A stretch of 64,000 bases of DNA from Saccharomycopsis phalli (GCA_020342235.1 CP073217.1:930001-994000), one strand, 5' to 3'; positions 31,001 through 42,353 are shown, counted from the first letter of the stretch. The notes: a model not told the origin generated them from the sequence alone. A program made the numbers and translations.

Positions 31001-31963
31001 CAAAGAGCTGGATCAGCCGCCGTTTTTTGAATCGCGCGTACGCCATGGCTCCGGTGCGGACAACCACGTACAGCACAAGCAACAACGCGTAAATCGCAAT
31101 CACTGCAAACGAAAAGCATGGCACCGTGCCCACTTTGCATTCGCCGCCATCAGATATTTCTGGCAACGTCGGACACGACTCAGGACAGTCGGCACAGGCA
31201 CATCGGAACTCCGGGTCGTTGCAGGGTCTTAACGCGCCATTTGAAGGAACAATGCCGTCTGGAACAGACTCCGGCCACCGGTAATTGATCTGGAACGGCG
31301 AGCCGCCAATTAGCGGCTTCTCATCGCCCAAAAACTTGAGAAACTCCCGGTAGTTCCGCGCCCCGCCGCCAATTAGGTCCATCGCGTATCCGTTTGTCGC
31401 CGAGAATTTGATATTCTTGCAACTGTCGTAGAATCCAGCGGCCCACGCCTCGTCCACAAACGTATCGAGCTCCTTCACCACGTTCTGGCCCGTGTTGGAC
31501 GGCGCGACTCGCGTCACATTGACAAACTGCGACTGGTCAGGTGAACATGTAAACCGGCAAAATATCTGCAAAAAGTTCTCGCGGCAAGCTGGGCACGACG
31601 AAATCAACGCCTCTGCTTTTTTCATGTTGTTTCTCAACGTCAAAACCTGGCTGTTGCTGCAGCAAACCGGTCCCTCGCGGAACGCGTCCCCGCAAATGTC
31701 GACAAGCAACTCACGGTGCTCCAATGAAGGCTCCACTGCTTTGATGTTAGACGCACACGGAAGCTCCGGCCCAAACACGCTCTGTTTCCCGCACTAACGT
31801 TAGTATATTCCAGCTCTTGCGGTACAAAACATCGGCCCTTTTGGCCCACACTTTGCTCAAAAACACTCACATCGCCATATATCGCACAATATCCTTCTCG
31901 GTGGATAGGAGTGACATCACAAAACACAATACAAACAAGTAAAAGTATAACAATATACCTCAT
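28047..31963 (-). CDS. NCR1: Niemann-Pick C1 homologue Ncr1, one 5' intron
   Basis: Exon 1 is 31871-31963 (31 codons) and exon 2 is 28047-31793. The 77-bp intron has GTGAGT donor, CTAAC branch site and GTTAG acceptor. Splicing supplies the signal peptide (MRYIVILLLVCIVF) and restores YCAIYGD joined to CGKQSVFGPELPC, the conserved start of the Cys-rich NPC1 N-terminal domain. The 1279-residue product then shows SCPACRENF, FSATNGYAMDLIGGGARNY, GSPFQINYRWP and GFFALLGVKSTLIIAEVIPF of the sterol-sensing domain, then the C-terminal RND-type half. Family role: vacuolar-membrane sterol and sphingolipid transporter. It is somewhat longer than S. cerevisiae Ncr1 (1170). The frame is intact. Confidence 0.95.
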
Positions 31964-34232
31964 TCGTTTGTTGGCTTGCTAGTGTGGGTTGGTTTGATGA
32001 GCATCAGGGACGGGGCTCGTGTGCCAAAGGGGCATGGCCTTGCGCAGCGTGACTGTACAATTGGCGTAGCTTTGACAGGGTTGGTGGTAAAATTCTAAGT
32101 TAATAATAGGTGCTGGTTAGTTTTTATATAGTGCTGCTTGTTGGACTTTGTTAAACTTGCGCGGGTTAGTCGGTGTAAAACTGCAGCTTCTCTTTGCTAT
32201 ACAGTTCCAAAACCACAAACTATTGTTGGAAACGATGGTGATTTTTATTTTCATTAAATTGATAATTTGTATAATTAGAATATTTTATAAAGTAGAAACG
32301 CCAAGTTCCTCTATTGTACAATTAAACAGTTGACTTGTACTGGTTATTTCATCAATTGGAAGCCTGCGTCTATTTCTCTGATATGGCGAAGCTTAAAATA
32401 TTATAAGATTCTACTCGTCTGTGCTGGACCAGTAGTTTCCCTTTTTTTTTTTTTTTACAGCACATTAGGAGGGCTGTCGTGCTAGTACCATGGGGAGAGG
32501 GTGGTTCTAGTCACTTCTAAAGATCTAGGCGAAAGCTCACAGCCACTCCAATATCCATTACTTTACATATTTACAAGCTCTAGTAGAAAGTTCATATCTC
32601 TGTCACAGAATTTTCTTTCGACGACTACATAGTCATCCTTAGTCGTAGATGGCAGAGTATCAATCTCCTCTGGGAGCATAGTATTGCTATAGCCTTGAAT
32701 AAATATTATTATTATTATTATCAATTGGAAGCTTTGAATGTTTGAAAATACCATTTAAACAGCAACGGCAGCATGTATTATAATTATCGCTGATTGTAAA
32801 TTTTATATCAAAATGTAAATCAGGTCTTTTAAATGGGGGACCATACAATGACGAGTACCATACAATGACGAGTACCATACAATAACGAGGTACCAATTAA
32901 TCACAGCACGGTTCATTTGCCAAAATCTCGTCACAATTTAATATACACGCTGCAAACTGCTCCTAACCCATGCTATTCAACATGTCCCTTGAGTTCTACT
33001 TGACCGAAATATATTTAGAAATTCATCTTTATGTCGCTACGGATTACCCTCAAAGTTGAATTCCATTAATTCAATGGCAACTATAGCAAAATAAATCTAC
33101 GTCTCTCGCCAACCTTAATTTCAATGTTTTTCACTGTCTCAGAAAATATTCTCAATTCGAAAATATCACACATCTTATGGTACATGTCTAACCTCGCGAA
33201 TTACCACGCACCCAAGTCACATTCTGGTACCCTACTAAATAGAAAATCGGTAATATGGCCAGGTTAAATAATATAAATGTCTCATGCCGCAGGGCTAAAC
33301 ATACAATAGTAGCTACAGCAAGGCAATTCCTTTAGGATGAAAAATCTGAAACAGCATCAAACTATATTTATTAAAATTCCTTTTAAAACGTCAAGACAAT
33401 TATGCTGGAACTAAAAAAAATCCTTCCAGAACAATCCCGACGAGACAAGCAATACAAGAGAATAAACTCTACAACAGGGTAAACTATACTGCATAATACA
33501 TTATACTACAAGGGTCTCTTTGGAACGATGGCCAATGTTCAAAAGGGCTTCTTTACAGTGTTCAGTGTGCATAATAAACAAAATAAAACCAACAACGCTA
33601 TTTCTACGTCACGGCTGAAATCTAAATATAAACGTTGGCATTAGCACCACATCGAGTGTCTCACCATTATAGACATACAGTTTACCCTGCTTCCACTAAT
33701 GCCTCGTACTTCAGCTAACTTTCCTTGAACCTTTTTGTATTGCCAAGTATCGTTGCGACTAAGACATCCATCAAAATGAGTGTCTGCATGGAACTACTGC
33801 CGTTTAGTAGATGTACAGCTCTTTCAGGAAGATACCATGTGATGTCAGGAAGATATCATGTGATATCATGAAGCTACCATGTAATGTTAGAAGGTAATTT
33901 TCTAAATCAAAGCACAATTAACCATCCGCACAAATGGACCTCGTTATTGTATTATTTTTATTTTGTTTCCCTGCCCATTCCCTCTTTCCAATTCATTATC
34001 AGGACACAATAACCAGCAAACGACATACCGCTCTGTCCTAAAGGCTACTTGTACTACATGAAATAAAGAGTTGAAAAGACAATCATATCAGGATTCTTCA
34101 TCGATTGAAAACTTGGCGGCTATATAAAACCCCTTGACTTACTCTCAATGTGATAGAACAGAGACGCATGTTGGCACACTCACGTGATAACAAATTCTCT
34201 AAGAGAAACACTCACGGTAAACATTGCAGGGC
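31964..34232. other. Gene-free 2.3 kb AT-rich interval between NCR1 and TFC8
   Basis: No supported gene. Visible are a T14 run at about 32442-32456, an ATT microsatellite at 32705-32720, and three copies of the 17-bp unit ACCATACAATGACGAGT at 32840-32890. Irregular ACCATGTGATGTCAGGAAGAT units lie at 33830-33890. TATA-like words occur near 34122. It is one of the two most AT-rich long gaps here. I found no tRNA box A/B pair or snRNA consensus. Confidence 0.45.
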
Positions 34233-36176
34233 ATGAGTAAAGAGATAATTATTAACCGGACCACGATATTCAATAGTCAAGGAGGATGCGATTGGTCTGA
34301 GGACGGAAAGATAGCACTAGCGACCGAAGATAGGCTGACGATAGTCAGTGTAAATGAGGTTTATGGGCCGGAGAATGTGTTTGACAAAAGTAACATCTTG
34401 ATCGTGTCAAGCGACGCCTTACCGAGCCCTTTGTTTATAGATGTTATTGCCAATGATGAAACTGTCTCTGGAGGATCATACTACTCGGAAAATATCGCTA
34501 CACGAGTCGTTTGGTCGCCGTATTATCGTGCAAACGGCTGTCTTCTTGCATTGCTTAGCAGCGACTACAACTGCCTTATATACGAGGAAATCCGGGGCTT
34601 TGCAGGTTCAAAGTGGATGGTGCGACTGAACTTGTTTGAGGTGTTGCTACTTAGCTGCGTGAGTCCTGACGCGACGTCTCTTAAGCAGAGTGACATGGAC
34701 CAGATGAAGGTCCATTGCATCGCATGGAGCAGAAAAAGCACGGTGCGGGGTTATGTGGTTGGTACTGAGTCTGGCGATGTTCATATTTTTGGCATTGACG
34801 ACAGTATAAAGCGATTGGGAGGCGTCAATGTTGGAGGGAGTGTTCTCAAGGTGGTGTGGCTGGATTGGGATGGGGACATGTCGTATATTGGCGTAGTCAC
34901 GAAGCAGGGCGAGGTGAAAGTGTGCCGAGTGGATTATAATGGGGATTTGAAAGTGTCCTTGCCCGAAATCGTGTGGAAAAGTAAGCGGCAGATTATGGGG
35001 ATTGACACGGAAAAAGACGTGCTAGTGATGCACACAGTCAGCCAAGTGGCGGTATGGAGCTTGTCCAGCAGAAAAGTATACGAGTATTTGCTTCCCTGCT
35101 ACGGCGAAAAGTTGTTGGTGGTGAACTACTTGCTGGAATTGGAGATTTTGCTTGTGGATAACTACGTGCTGTCACCAGACTGGTTGACGGTGTTGCGGTT
35201 TACGGGCAGCGAGTTAATTTCTGCGGAGGATCGGTATTTTGAGCTTCGGCAGTATATTGACGATACCCTTGCTGAAAAGAGTGGGTCGGTGGTGAAGATT
35301 CTAGGCGTGAGCATGAGTCCGGAAAAGCGGACGGTTGTTGTTGCGTATGAACAGGGAAAGCCCAACCGCTGTGAGTACGAGCAAATGTCCAAGAATCTGT
35401 TTACGTTGGCGTTCATCTCGTCTCTGGCTGGTATGTATGAGACGTGGCAGAAATCGATTGGAAAACGAGCCAACTGGTTTGTAGAGCATGCCGTTGGCGA
35501 GACAGAATTCACCAGCCAGGAGTTTGTCGCCGAGTTTCGCGAGAAGCTTGACCGGAAAGTGGAGGTGGAGTTTTGTGGGACGTTGGAGGAACGTTTGCTG
35601 GAGTTTGTCACGAACAAGGACTTGGATTTTCTACGGTTTGTCTACGCCATGGTGAAGCCACCTCGACGTGTAGCTGTGGGGGGTTCTTTGGATATTTCCG
35701 AGACGAAGCAGATGCAACAAGAGGCACAGGAGCAGTACGATACCAACAAAGAGGTGTACAGGAAATATCACGAGTACTGCAAGATGGAGATTTTGCGGCA
35801 ATTTGCCAATTTGGTTGGCTCTATTGCGATGGAAAACGTATATGACCTGGCGATACAATGCAACATGGCTCTAATTCTGAATAAGCCTGCTGGGGAAGTG
35901 CTGGCGGAGTTTTGTATTGGCAAGTATCCAATAAAGTTTCGTTTTGGGCTGGGGAATGGCAGCTTGGCGACGATAAAGTCGGAGGATGGGATGGAATGGC
36001 AGAGATGCGAAGTAACGTTGTTGCCGATTGTGGATAGCAAAGTGCAGGTGTGTGCGATTTGTGGGAGCAAGGTTGTTAATTATGATAGCGAGGTGTTTCT
36101 GGGGTCGAAGTTGATGGCTGAATTGTCGCGGATGGATTGTATATTCTGTGGCGGGAGGTTGATTAAAAGGATGTAG
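34233..36176 (+). CDS. TFC8: RNA polymerase III factor TFIIIC subunit, tau60-like (TFC8)
   Basis: The 647-residue protein starts at ATG 34233. Its first half reads as a degenerate WD-type propeller beginning GGCDWSEDGKIALATED, a start typical of the TFIIIC 90/tau60 N-terminal domain. Its extreme C-terminus is a small zinc-binding module, CAICG-x(26)-CIFCG, matching the putative zinc finger of the TFIIIC family. Family role: Tfc8 links TFIIIC subdomains and contacts TBP at Pol III genes. S. cerevisiae Tfc8 is 588 residues. WD domains diverge strongly, so the call rests on the combination of N-terminal opening, size and C-terminal Cys module. It has a 2.3 kb gene-free region upstream. Confidence 0.62.
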   Translation: MSKEIIINRTTIFNSQGGCDWSEDGKIALATEDRLTIVSVNEVYGPENVFDKSNILIVSSDALPSPLFIDVIANDETVSGGSYYSENIATRVVWSPYYRANGCLLALLSSDYNCLIYEEIRGFAGSKWMVRLNLFEVLLLSCVSPDATSLKQSDMDQMKVHCIAWSRKSTVRGYVVGTESGDVHIFGIDDSIKRLGGVNVGGSVLKVVWLDWDGDMSYIGVVTKQGEVKVCRVDYNGDLKVSLPEIVWKSKRQIMGIDTEKDVLVMHTVSQVAVWSLSSRKVYEYLLPCYGEKLLVVNYLLELEILLVDNYVLSPDWLTVLRFTGSELISAEDRYFELRQYIDDTLAEKSGSVVKILGVSMSPEKRTVVVAYEQGKPNRCEYEQMSKNLFTLAFISSLAGMYETWQKSIGKRANWFVEHAVGETEFTSQEFVAEFREKLDRKVEVEFCGTLEERLLEFVTNKDLDFLRFVYAMVKPPRRVAVGGSLDISETKQMQQEAQEQYDTNKEVYRKYHEYCKMEILRQFANLVGSIAMENVYDLAIQCNMALILNKPAGEVLAEFCIGKYPIKFRFGLGNGSLATIKSEDGMEWQRCEVTLLPIVDSKVQVCAICGSKVVNYDSEVFLGSKLMAELSRMDCIFCGGRLIKRM

Positions 36177-36695
36177 GGAGTGGAGTATGGATGAGAGTGT
36201 GGGGTGGAGAGAGTATTGAATGGAGGGTATTGGAACATGTAAACGAGGAATGAGAGTTGATTGAAAACATGTAATGAGCAATGAAGCTGATCGGAACCTG
36301 CAAATGAAAATGGACATCATCGACTTGAATCAAATCAAGAACAAGAAACAAACATAATATATACATACTAGCGAGATATCTTGCCATCCTCGACAACGTT
36401 GATATCGCTACATGTCAGTCATTGCTGCCTTACTGCCAAGGACCCATAACAGATGTATGTTCTAAATATCAATGAATAGTCAAGTTTATAAAAAGTAGCA
36501 TATACCAAATATAATCAATTAAACAGGCCCATTGCCAATTCCAAATATCCAACCAAAATACACAATATCGCACCACTACTCAGATATTTCTCTAGCATAC
36601 ATTGCAGATGCATACTCGAGAACGGTGTTTTCAGTTTCGCGTTTTATACAAATATCAACCAATACACCACCTACCAAAAAATACACGCCTGTGCA
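36177..36695. other. Spacer between TFC8 and a coiled-coil gene
   Basis: A 519-bp gap with a purine-rich patch just after TFC8 and AT-rich promoter-like DNA before the next start. It carries nothing else that I can name. Confidence 0.4.
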
Positions 36696-37727
36696 ATGTC
36701 GGTTTTAAAATCTCTCTCTGAGAGCAACCAGAATACTCTCAACAACATCGACAAGCTCAAGTCGCCAATCAAAAAACCCAAGAAGCTTTCGTCGGTGTTC
36801 CAGACCCCAAAAGTCCAGGACAAGACGTCGGACAGCACGATCCAGTTGGAGTTGACACAAATCGACAAGCCGGTGACATCGACACCGCTCGTGGGCCATT
36901 TCAGTGACGATTCGACGCGGATCGATGGGAATATCAGCTTGGGGTCGTTCGAAAACCTGGAGTTGGACCGGGCGAACGAAGTCATCCAGGCAGCAGAGAC
37001 ACGGCTCAAGGAGTCCTCTGGAGCAGACGACGCGCTTGTCCGGGCGCTAGTGGATAGTCTAGTAGGACTCCGGAACAGTCTCACGCACTACAAAGTAGAG
37101 GCCAAGGTACTTAGCCAAAACAGCCAAGACCAGTGTATTCGGAACGAGTTGGAGCATCGGCTCATGAAGAAGGAGTTGGAGCGATTGCGGACCGATAAGT
37201 ATACCGACGAGAAGTATGACCGGCTCAAGCAGATTGCCAAACACTCATTAGACAGCTTTGAGACTGTGTGCGACAAAACACGGTTTCTCAGCAAAAAGGC
37301 CCTCAAGTATAAGATCAAGTACACCAAGGCAAAGGAGCTCCTTCAGAAGCGGCAGATTGAGATTCAAAACTTGCGGAGTGTGCCCAAGTTTGAGCCTGGC
37401 GACAGCACGGTTTCCATGGACCACACATTCATCAACCAGAGCCCCCAGTCGGGGAATTTCGACACCCTCAACATGCTTGCGTCTCAGGCGTTGCTAGTCT
37501 CTGAAAGGGGGTCCAAATCGCGGCGGATCAGTAGCGATAATGCACAGGTGACGAAGTATCCGTTTGAGTCGTTTAGCCGCAAGATTCCCGAGTCGAACAG
37601 CAGGTCGACGCTGAAATTGCCGGGAATTAATCATTTGCTCAATACAGTGGGGTCACATTCACCGGAATACAAGGCAAAACTGGAGTTGAATTCGAACGAC
37701 ACCATTGATGAGGAGACGTCGTATTAG
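36696..37727 (+). CDS. Uncharacterised coiled-coil protein
   Basis: I do not recognise this 343-residue protein. The N-terminal 90 residues are basic then Thr/Ser-rich with SPIKKPKK and several S/T-P sites, suggesting cell-cycle kinase targets. A coiled coil spans roughly residues 85-235, with a basic central helix rich in KYKIKYTKAKELLQKRQIE. The tail contains Ser/Asn-rich sequence and a short KLPGINHLL element. There is no signal peptide or membrane segment. The size is similar to the fungal Fdo1 protein and to several spindle or septin accessory proteins, but I cannot show a match. A single intact frame with codon use like its neighbours supports a real gene. Confidence 0.8.
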   Translation: MSVLKSLSESNQNTLNNIDKLKSPIKKPKKLSSVFQTPKVQDKTSDSTIQLELTQIDKPVTSTPLVGHFSDDSTRIDGNISLGSFENLELDRANEVIQAAETRLKESSGADDALVRALVDSLVGLRNSLTHYKVEAKVLSQNSQDQCIRNELEHRLMKKELERLRTDKYTDEKYDRLKQIAKHSLDSFETVCDKTRFLSKKALKYKIKYTKAKELLQKRQIEIQNLRSVPKFEPGDSTVSMDHTFINQSPQSGNFDTLNMLASQALLVSERGSKSRRISSDNAQVTKYPFESFSRKIPESNSRSTLKLPGINHLLNTVGSHSPEYKAKLELNSNDTIDEETSY

Positions 37728-38481
37728 AAGGAGTTGAGGAGTGGTAGAAGGGTTTGAGGAGTGGTTGAAGCAGATTTTGAATTTTCAAGACGATTTCCAA
37801 GTTGCGTATGTCTTGTTCAACGTGTAGTTATTGTATGAATATGGGATTGATAATACTAATATACGAGTCATAACAGTGTACAATTTGTCACGTTGCAAAT
37901 GAATTCATGTTCAGGATGCATTGATCAGGACGGTTAAATAGGATTAAATAAAATTTAATGGTGTTGTTTTCCAGAGGAGTGGATTATAAATTTGTAGCTG
38001 ACATGTACTGAGCCAACATCTGTGGGATGGATCATACAGAAATACTGGCCATGTAAGGTTTGAAGATAATAGAAGAAGGAAATAAAAGAGGAAATAAAAG
38101 AGGAAATAAAAGAATGACAAGGAAAAGAGAAGTTAATAGATAATCAGTCAAGATAACCAGCCTCTGTTTAGCTAGCTAGATTTCAGAGTACAATGAAAAT
38201 CCACCAAATCAGCTAGTCAAATTGTTTAATCAACATCAACAACATCCATACCCAAATGGAGCCACACAAAGTCTACAATACACCAAAGAATCGCCGGTAT
38301 ATATTAAATAAAAGCAACCAATACACTCCAACAAAAACAAAAGGACAATATTCCAGGCACGCACTTTCAGCAACCCATCTACAATACCATAACTCACAAC
38401 ACACAGCACTATAACCCACCTACAATACCACAACACACAGCACTACACTATCTTAGACCATGAATTATATTATCGACATAC
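37728..38481. repeat. Convergent intergenic region with small repeats
   Basis: Three copies of AGGAAATAAAAGAG run at 38076-38114, and CATCTACAATACCATAACxC-type units recur at about 38380-38440. It holds the 3' ends of the coiled-coil gene and RPL13. No gene is supported. Confidence 0.5.
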
Positions 38482-39134
38482 TTATTTCTTCTTCTTGTCA
38501 GCCTCAGCCTCAGCCTTCTCCTTGGCTCTCTTCTCTCTAGCACCAAAGTACTTCTTGTCAGATCTAGCGGCTCTAAGGGTCTTGAATGCGGCAAATTGCT
38601 TAGCCTCCTCGGTGATGGCTCTGGTAGCAACGTCTCTGGAAACCTGCTCGACTGGGAAAGTGGCAGCAGCACTGGAAACACCGCTGACGGACTCCTTCTT
38701 ACCCTTGCTTGGGAGGACAATCAACTTAGCCTTGTAAGCCTTCAATCTGTTAACGTTCAACTCGAATCCCTCCTCAGAACGGTTTTGTCTACGGTGGTCG
38801 ACGGCAATTCCAACGGTACGGGCGTAAGCAGCGGAGAATCCAACGGCCTTGAGCTCGGCGATTGTGAAACCTCTTCCTGCACGGACCTTTCTGTTGTATT
38901 TAACGGTAGGAGCTCTGACGACTGGTCTGAGCAAATCAATTGGCTTTGGTCCAACAGATGCAGCCTTCTTGGCTCTAGCTAATCTTCTAGATGCCTTCTT
39001 TCCGGCCTGGTCAAAGTGAACCTTGACTCTTTCTTGCCAGTGCTTTCTGAAGTGGTTCTTTAAAAGTGGTAAATTCTTAGAGATGGCTGCTGTTAGTGCT
39101 GTGCATTTGCGATATCATTGTTGTACGTACCCAT
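38482..39134 (-). CDS. RPL13: 60S ribosomal protein L13 (eL13), one intron
   Basis: Exon 1 is only 4 nt (ATGG, 39131-39134). The 44-bp intron (39087-39130) has GTACGT donor and CACTAAC branch site ending 5 nt before the CAG acceptor. Exon 2 is 38482-39086. The 202-residue product reads [18 protein letters not shown], then [17 protein letters not shown] and [13 protein letters not shown], all hallmark eL13 stretches, ending in a Lys/Glu tail. It is part of the large subunit near the exit region. The position of the intron right after the start codon is common in yeast ribosomal protein genes. Three CACGTG boxes stand upstream, as at RPS16. Confidence 0.96.
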
Positions 39135-40274
39135 TCTTAATGTTCACTTTACTAAGTTGAATAATTTTTTGTTATAGTGAAAAACCACCCACAGGCGTTG
39201 ACGGGTAAGTGCCCGAAAAACACGGAAATGCTAGGTCACATGCATACACAGGTCACACTCGTATCCTGCTTCAATGCACGTGACATTCCAAATGAGGTCG
39301 GAACGATAAATAATATTTTGTTGTTTGTGCAACGTGACCAATGGTATTGATATATCCGCAACCAGGTTCTTGACATCACGTGGTAATATTTTTTAGAAAT
39401 CACGTGGCGACAGGTAAGATTGCGCGCTGGGAGCAAGCGACCACTGGCTTATGTAATTAAAATTTTGCGTAGTGCCGTTTAAATGTCACACACCACGGGA
39501 GGTGGGTGTATGTGTGATGCCGAGGTGGAATAATGCTTCGGATAAACAAGGATGAAGTTGTTGCGGGGAGAGAGGAGGGTGAACACAGGTTGGGCTACTA
39601 GTGTTGGAATTGGTGGCGATAATTGTCAGCGTATTATCGGGACTATGATTCTGCCGTCCGATGCTAGCGTTCTGCAAAAGTGCCGTATCATTATCCGGCA
39701 GTAAAACAAGCAACTGTGCCTAACCTGCCCACTTCGGCACACGTGACAGTGTGTACTTTGCACTTTGGCCAATGGAATTTGCAAGAGTCACCATAGCGAA
39801 GGTTTAGCGTGCATGATAATGCAGAAACCATAAACTTTGATGCCTCCTTGGCTCTTCATCAACAGTTGCAAAGCTCGCATTTCTTTTTTTTCTTATAGGC
39901 AAAGTTTTATCGCAGAGTGCTCCACCCTAGACAAAAAAGAAAAGAGATTATTACTTGTATTTCTAGACAAGAAATCTTGGGGAATACAAATTGCCAGTGG
40001 ACTTTTTTTCTCTGCACAGGCGCAACTACCAAGCATTTGCGTTGATATTTCAGATACCAGTTAATCGCCCAGAGACTTAAGTTGCCAGCGGCGGATTTAC
40101 GTTACCAAGGGAATTTACTCCAGGGACTTTGTGGATTTACGTGATTAGAGCCACTGTCTATTTTTTGAGATTTCAGTTTTTTCTAGTCCTACGCTGTTTC
40201 CAAATACGCTGCGTGTTTCCATTTCACTCGCCCCCCTAAAAGTTGCCACAGGTGTTATCTTGTACCAGAGAACC
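39135..40274. promoter_or_regulatory. RPL13/SOK1 divergent region with three CACGTG boxes
   Basis: CACGTG occurs at 39277-39282, 39377-39382 and 39401-39406, within 300 bp of the RPL13 start. In Candida albicans, Cbf1 with Tbf1 is known to control ribosomal protein genes through such sites; action here is inferred. The SOK1-proximal half has T- and A-tracts near 39885 and 39945 and no gene. Confidence 0.5.
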
Positions 40275-42353
40275 ATGAACAGCCAAGTCAACAACAAAAA
40301 TGAGAACCAGGAGATGATCTCAGAGGACCAGTTCCGGCCAGTGTTTTTCGACTCCGCCAAGCGGGTGTGCCAGCAGACCCCTACTGAACCAAACAAACGT
40401 GCCCGGCTCGACGTCCCCAGTGTACCTAGTCCTGACGCCTCGAGTGCGGAAAAGACCGCCCAGGACAAGCTCCAGCCTCCGGAATCCGCCACGGTGGCGC
40501 GCCCGGGCGCAATAGCCGACAATACAAAGGAAAGGGGCCGGCGGCAGACGTCGCGGCACAGCCGCCGGACCCGCTCGCAGTCGCTTCCAAACATTATCTT
40601 CTCGCACCGCCGCTACCGGACGCAGCCCGTACTCACAAACTTGTCGCTGCTTCCGGCGCCGGCAGCGTCGCTTGCCGACGCATCTGCCGCATCCGCGGGC
40701 ACCCGCTTCCAAACCCCCTCGCAGCGCGAACGTCTGCAGGAACTCGCAAAGCAGCTCGCAAAGCGCCTGCACCGCCACCACAAGCTGCACAACAGCCTCT
40801 CCTTCAGCGAGTCCGGCCCGGTGCTGTTGCCTCCGGTCAACACCCTGAGCCTCCGCGAAATCGACCTCCACGAGATCCTCAAAAACCCGCAGTTGCGCCA
40901 CGACATTCTCTTCGACCCACAGTTGCAGTTCCGCCCAAACCTCGACGGCGAGCGGGGAAAGCGCAAGCGGCAAGTCGTTGACAAGTACTGGAACGAAGTT
41001 GAAGACGAATGCCGCGAGTACATGAAGCAGGCTGCAAAGATTGCGTCGCAAACCGGCCCCAAGCACCACCTCAAGTACTCCAAGCTCCCGCGGCTCTTTA
41101 GCACTCTTCGGGACATCCTCATCACGTTGCTTCCTTCCAAGGACAGACCAGCCGTGTATGATGTCATGGACGTCGATTTGCTTGTCCAGCAGCTCCGCAA
41201 CGGTGTCGTCGACTTTGTCGCCTTGGCAAAGTGGCTTGCAGGCGTGTTCAAGTCGCATTGTGCGCCAATGCGCGACGCCTGGGTCGACGAAATGACCGAC
41301 AAGTTTGTAGCGGCCGACAAGGAAAACAGCATCAAGAAGTTGATCGATGCGCTCCGCACGATCTTCCTGATCCTCGAGGCCATGAAGTTGGACGTGGCAA
41401 ACCACCAGATCCGGGTGTTGCGCCCGGCTCTAGTCGAGACCGCCGTCGACTTTGAGCGCGACTACTTCAACCAGATGATTCAGCGCGGCAATCTCAACAT
41501 CCAGGACTCGCTCATGTGGTTTGCAGGTGCGTCCCAGGCCCAGATCAAGAAACAGGACTCCAAGAAGGTCTCTGACTTGATCAACACCCAGCCGAACTTC
41601 TTGCGCAACATCGCCATCAACGCCATCATCAAGCTCCTCTCGTGCCGCGAAATGGCGTCAGAGTTTCCATCCTCCTTGGCGTTTGACCACCTGCGCTTGA
41701 TCCTCTTGCGTGCCGACGTCAGACAGTTGGTCTGCTTGCAAATATGCTTGTACTTGTACAAGCAGCTCACCGCAACCTACAACAAGAGCCCGGCAAAGAA
41801 GGCAACGCTCCTCACAAAATCAGCCCTCAACGACGTCAAGCGCGAGATCTTGGCCGTCATCACCGACGAAAACGGAAACGTAAAGTGGACAAGAAACATC
41901 CCTTCAATCGCAGTGCAGTTGGCTAAGCGAGCAGTCTTGGACGGAGACTCCCAATCCGCACCGCCAGAGTCCGTCGTCAACTTTGCTCACTCGTGGTTGT
42001 TGAAGCAAACCCAGCCTCGCAGCGACGTCTACGGCTTGATGGAGGAGCGCATCTTCAAGCAGTTGCGCTCCCTTGTGGTGTCCCAGTTGGACGAAGACAA
42101 GTCCGGCTCTATCCTTCCGCAAAACATCCCGCAAACCGTCGCTGGTAACGCCTTGTCTTCTGGATCATCGACCCCAGCACTGACTTCGTCGTCTGCTGCT
42201 GGCCAGACTGCTACGCAAAACCAAGCGGGTCAGCTTACAGAGGAAATTGGCTCCTTGTCATCTCGTTTGGCAATCCTCACCAACTTCCATTGGTCGGTGT
42301 TTGGCTCGCACTACACTGATGCTATCAAAGATATTGAAAAACAGTTGAAATAA
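40275..42353 (+). CDS. SOK1: Sok1, T-complex-11 (TCP11) family protein
   Basis: The 692-residue protein starts at ATG 40275. The first 165 residues are disordered and rich in Arg/Ser/Pro/Ala. From about residue 165 a helical TCP11 domain runs to the end, including KHHLKYSKLPRLFSTLRDIL, AVYDVMDVDLLVQQL, FKSHCAPMRDAWVDEM and the C-terminal GSLSSRLAILTNFHWSVFG (quoted in pieces of the continuous domain). Family role: Sok1 suppresses loss of protein kinase A when overexpressed; its biochemical activity is unknown. A Ser/Thr/Gln-rich insertion near residue 635 separates the last helices. The length is shorter than S. cerevisiae Sok1 (901), mostly through a shorter disordered N-terminus. Confidence 0.88.
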   Translation: MNSQVNNKNENQEMISEDQFRPVFFDSAKRVCQQTPTEPNKRARLDVPSVPSPDASSAEKTAQDKLQPPESATVARPGAIADNTKERGRRQTSRHSRRTRSQSLPNIIFSHRRYRTQPVLTNLSLLPAPAASLADASAASAGTRFQTPSQRERLQELAKQLAKRLHRHHKLHNSLSFSESGPVLLPPVNTLSLREIDLHEILKNPQLRHDILFDPQLQFRPNLDGERGKRKRQVVDKYWNEVEDECREYMKQAAKIASQTGPKHHLKYSKLPRLFSTLRDILITLLPSKDRPAVYDVMDVDLLVQQLRNGVVDFVALAKWLAGVFKSHCAPMRDAWVDEMTDKFVAADKENSIKKLIDALRTIFLILEAMKLDVANHQIRVLRPALVETAVDFERDYFNQMIQRGNLNIQDSLMWFAGASQAQIKKQDSKKVSDLINTQPNFLRNIAINAIIKLLSCREMASEFPSSLAFDHLRLILLRADVRQLVCLQICLYLYKQLTATYNKSPAKKATLLTKSALNDVKREILAVITDENGNVKWTRNIPSIAVQLAKRAVLDGDSQSAPPESVVNFAHSWLLKQTQPRSDVYGLMEERIFKQLRSLVVSQLDEDKSGSILPQNIPQTVAGNALSSGSSTPALTSSSAAGQTATQNQAGQLTEEIGSLSSRLAILTNFHWSVFGSHYTDAIKDIEKQLK

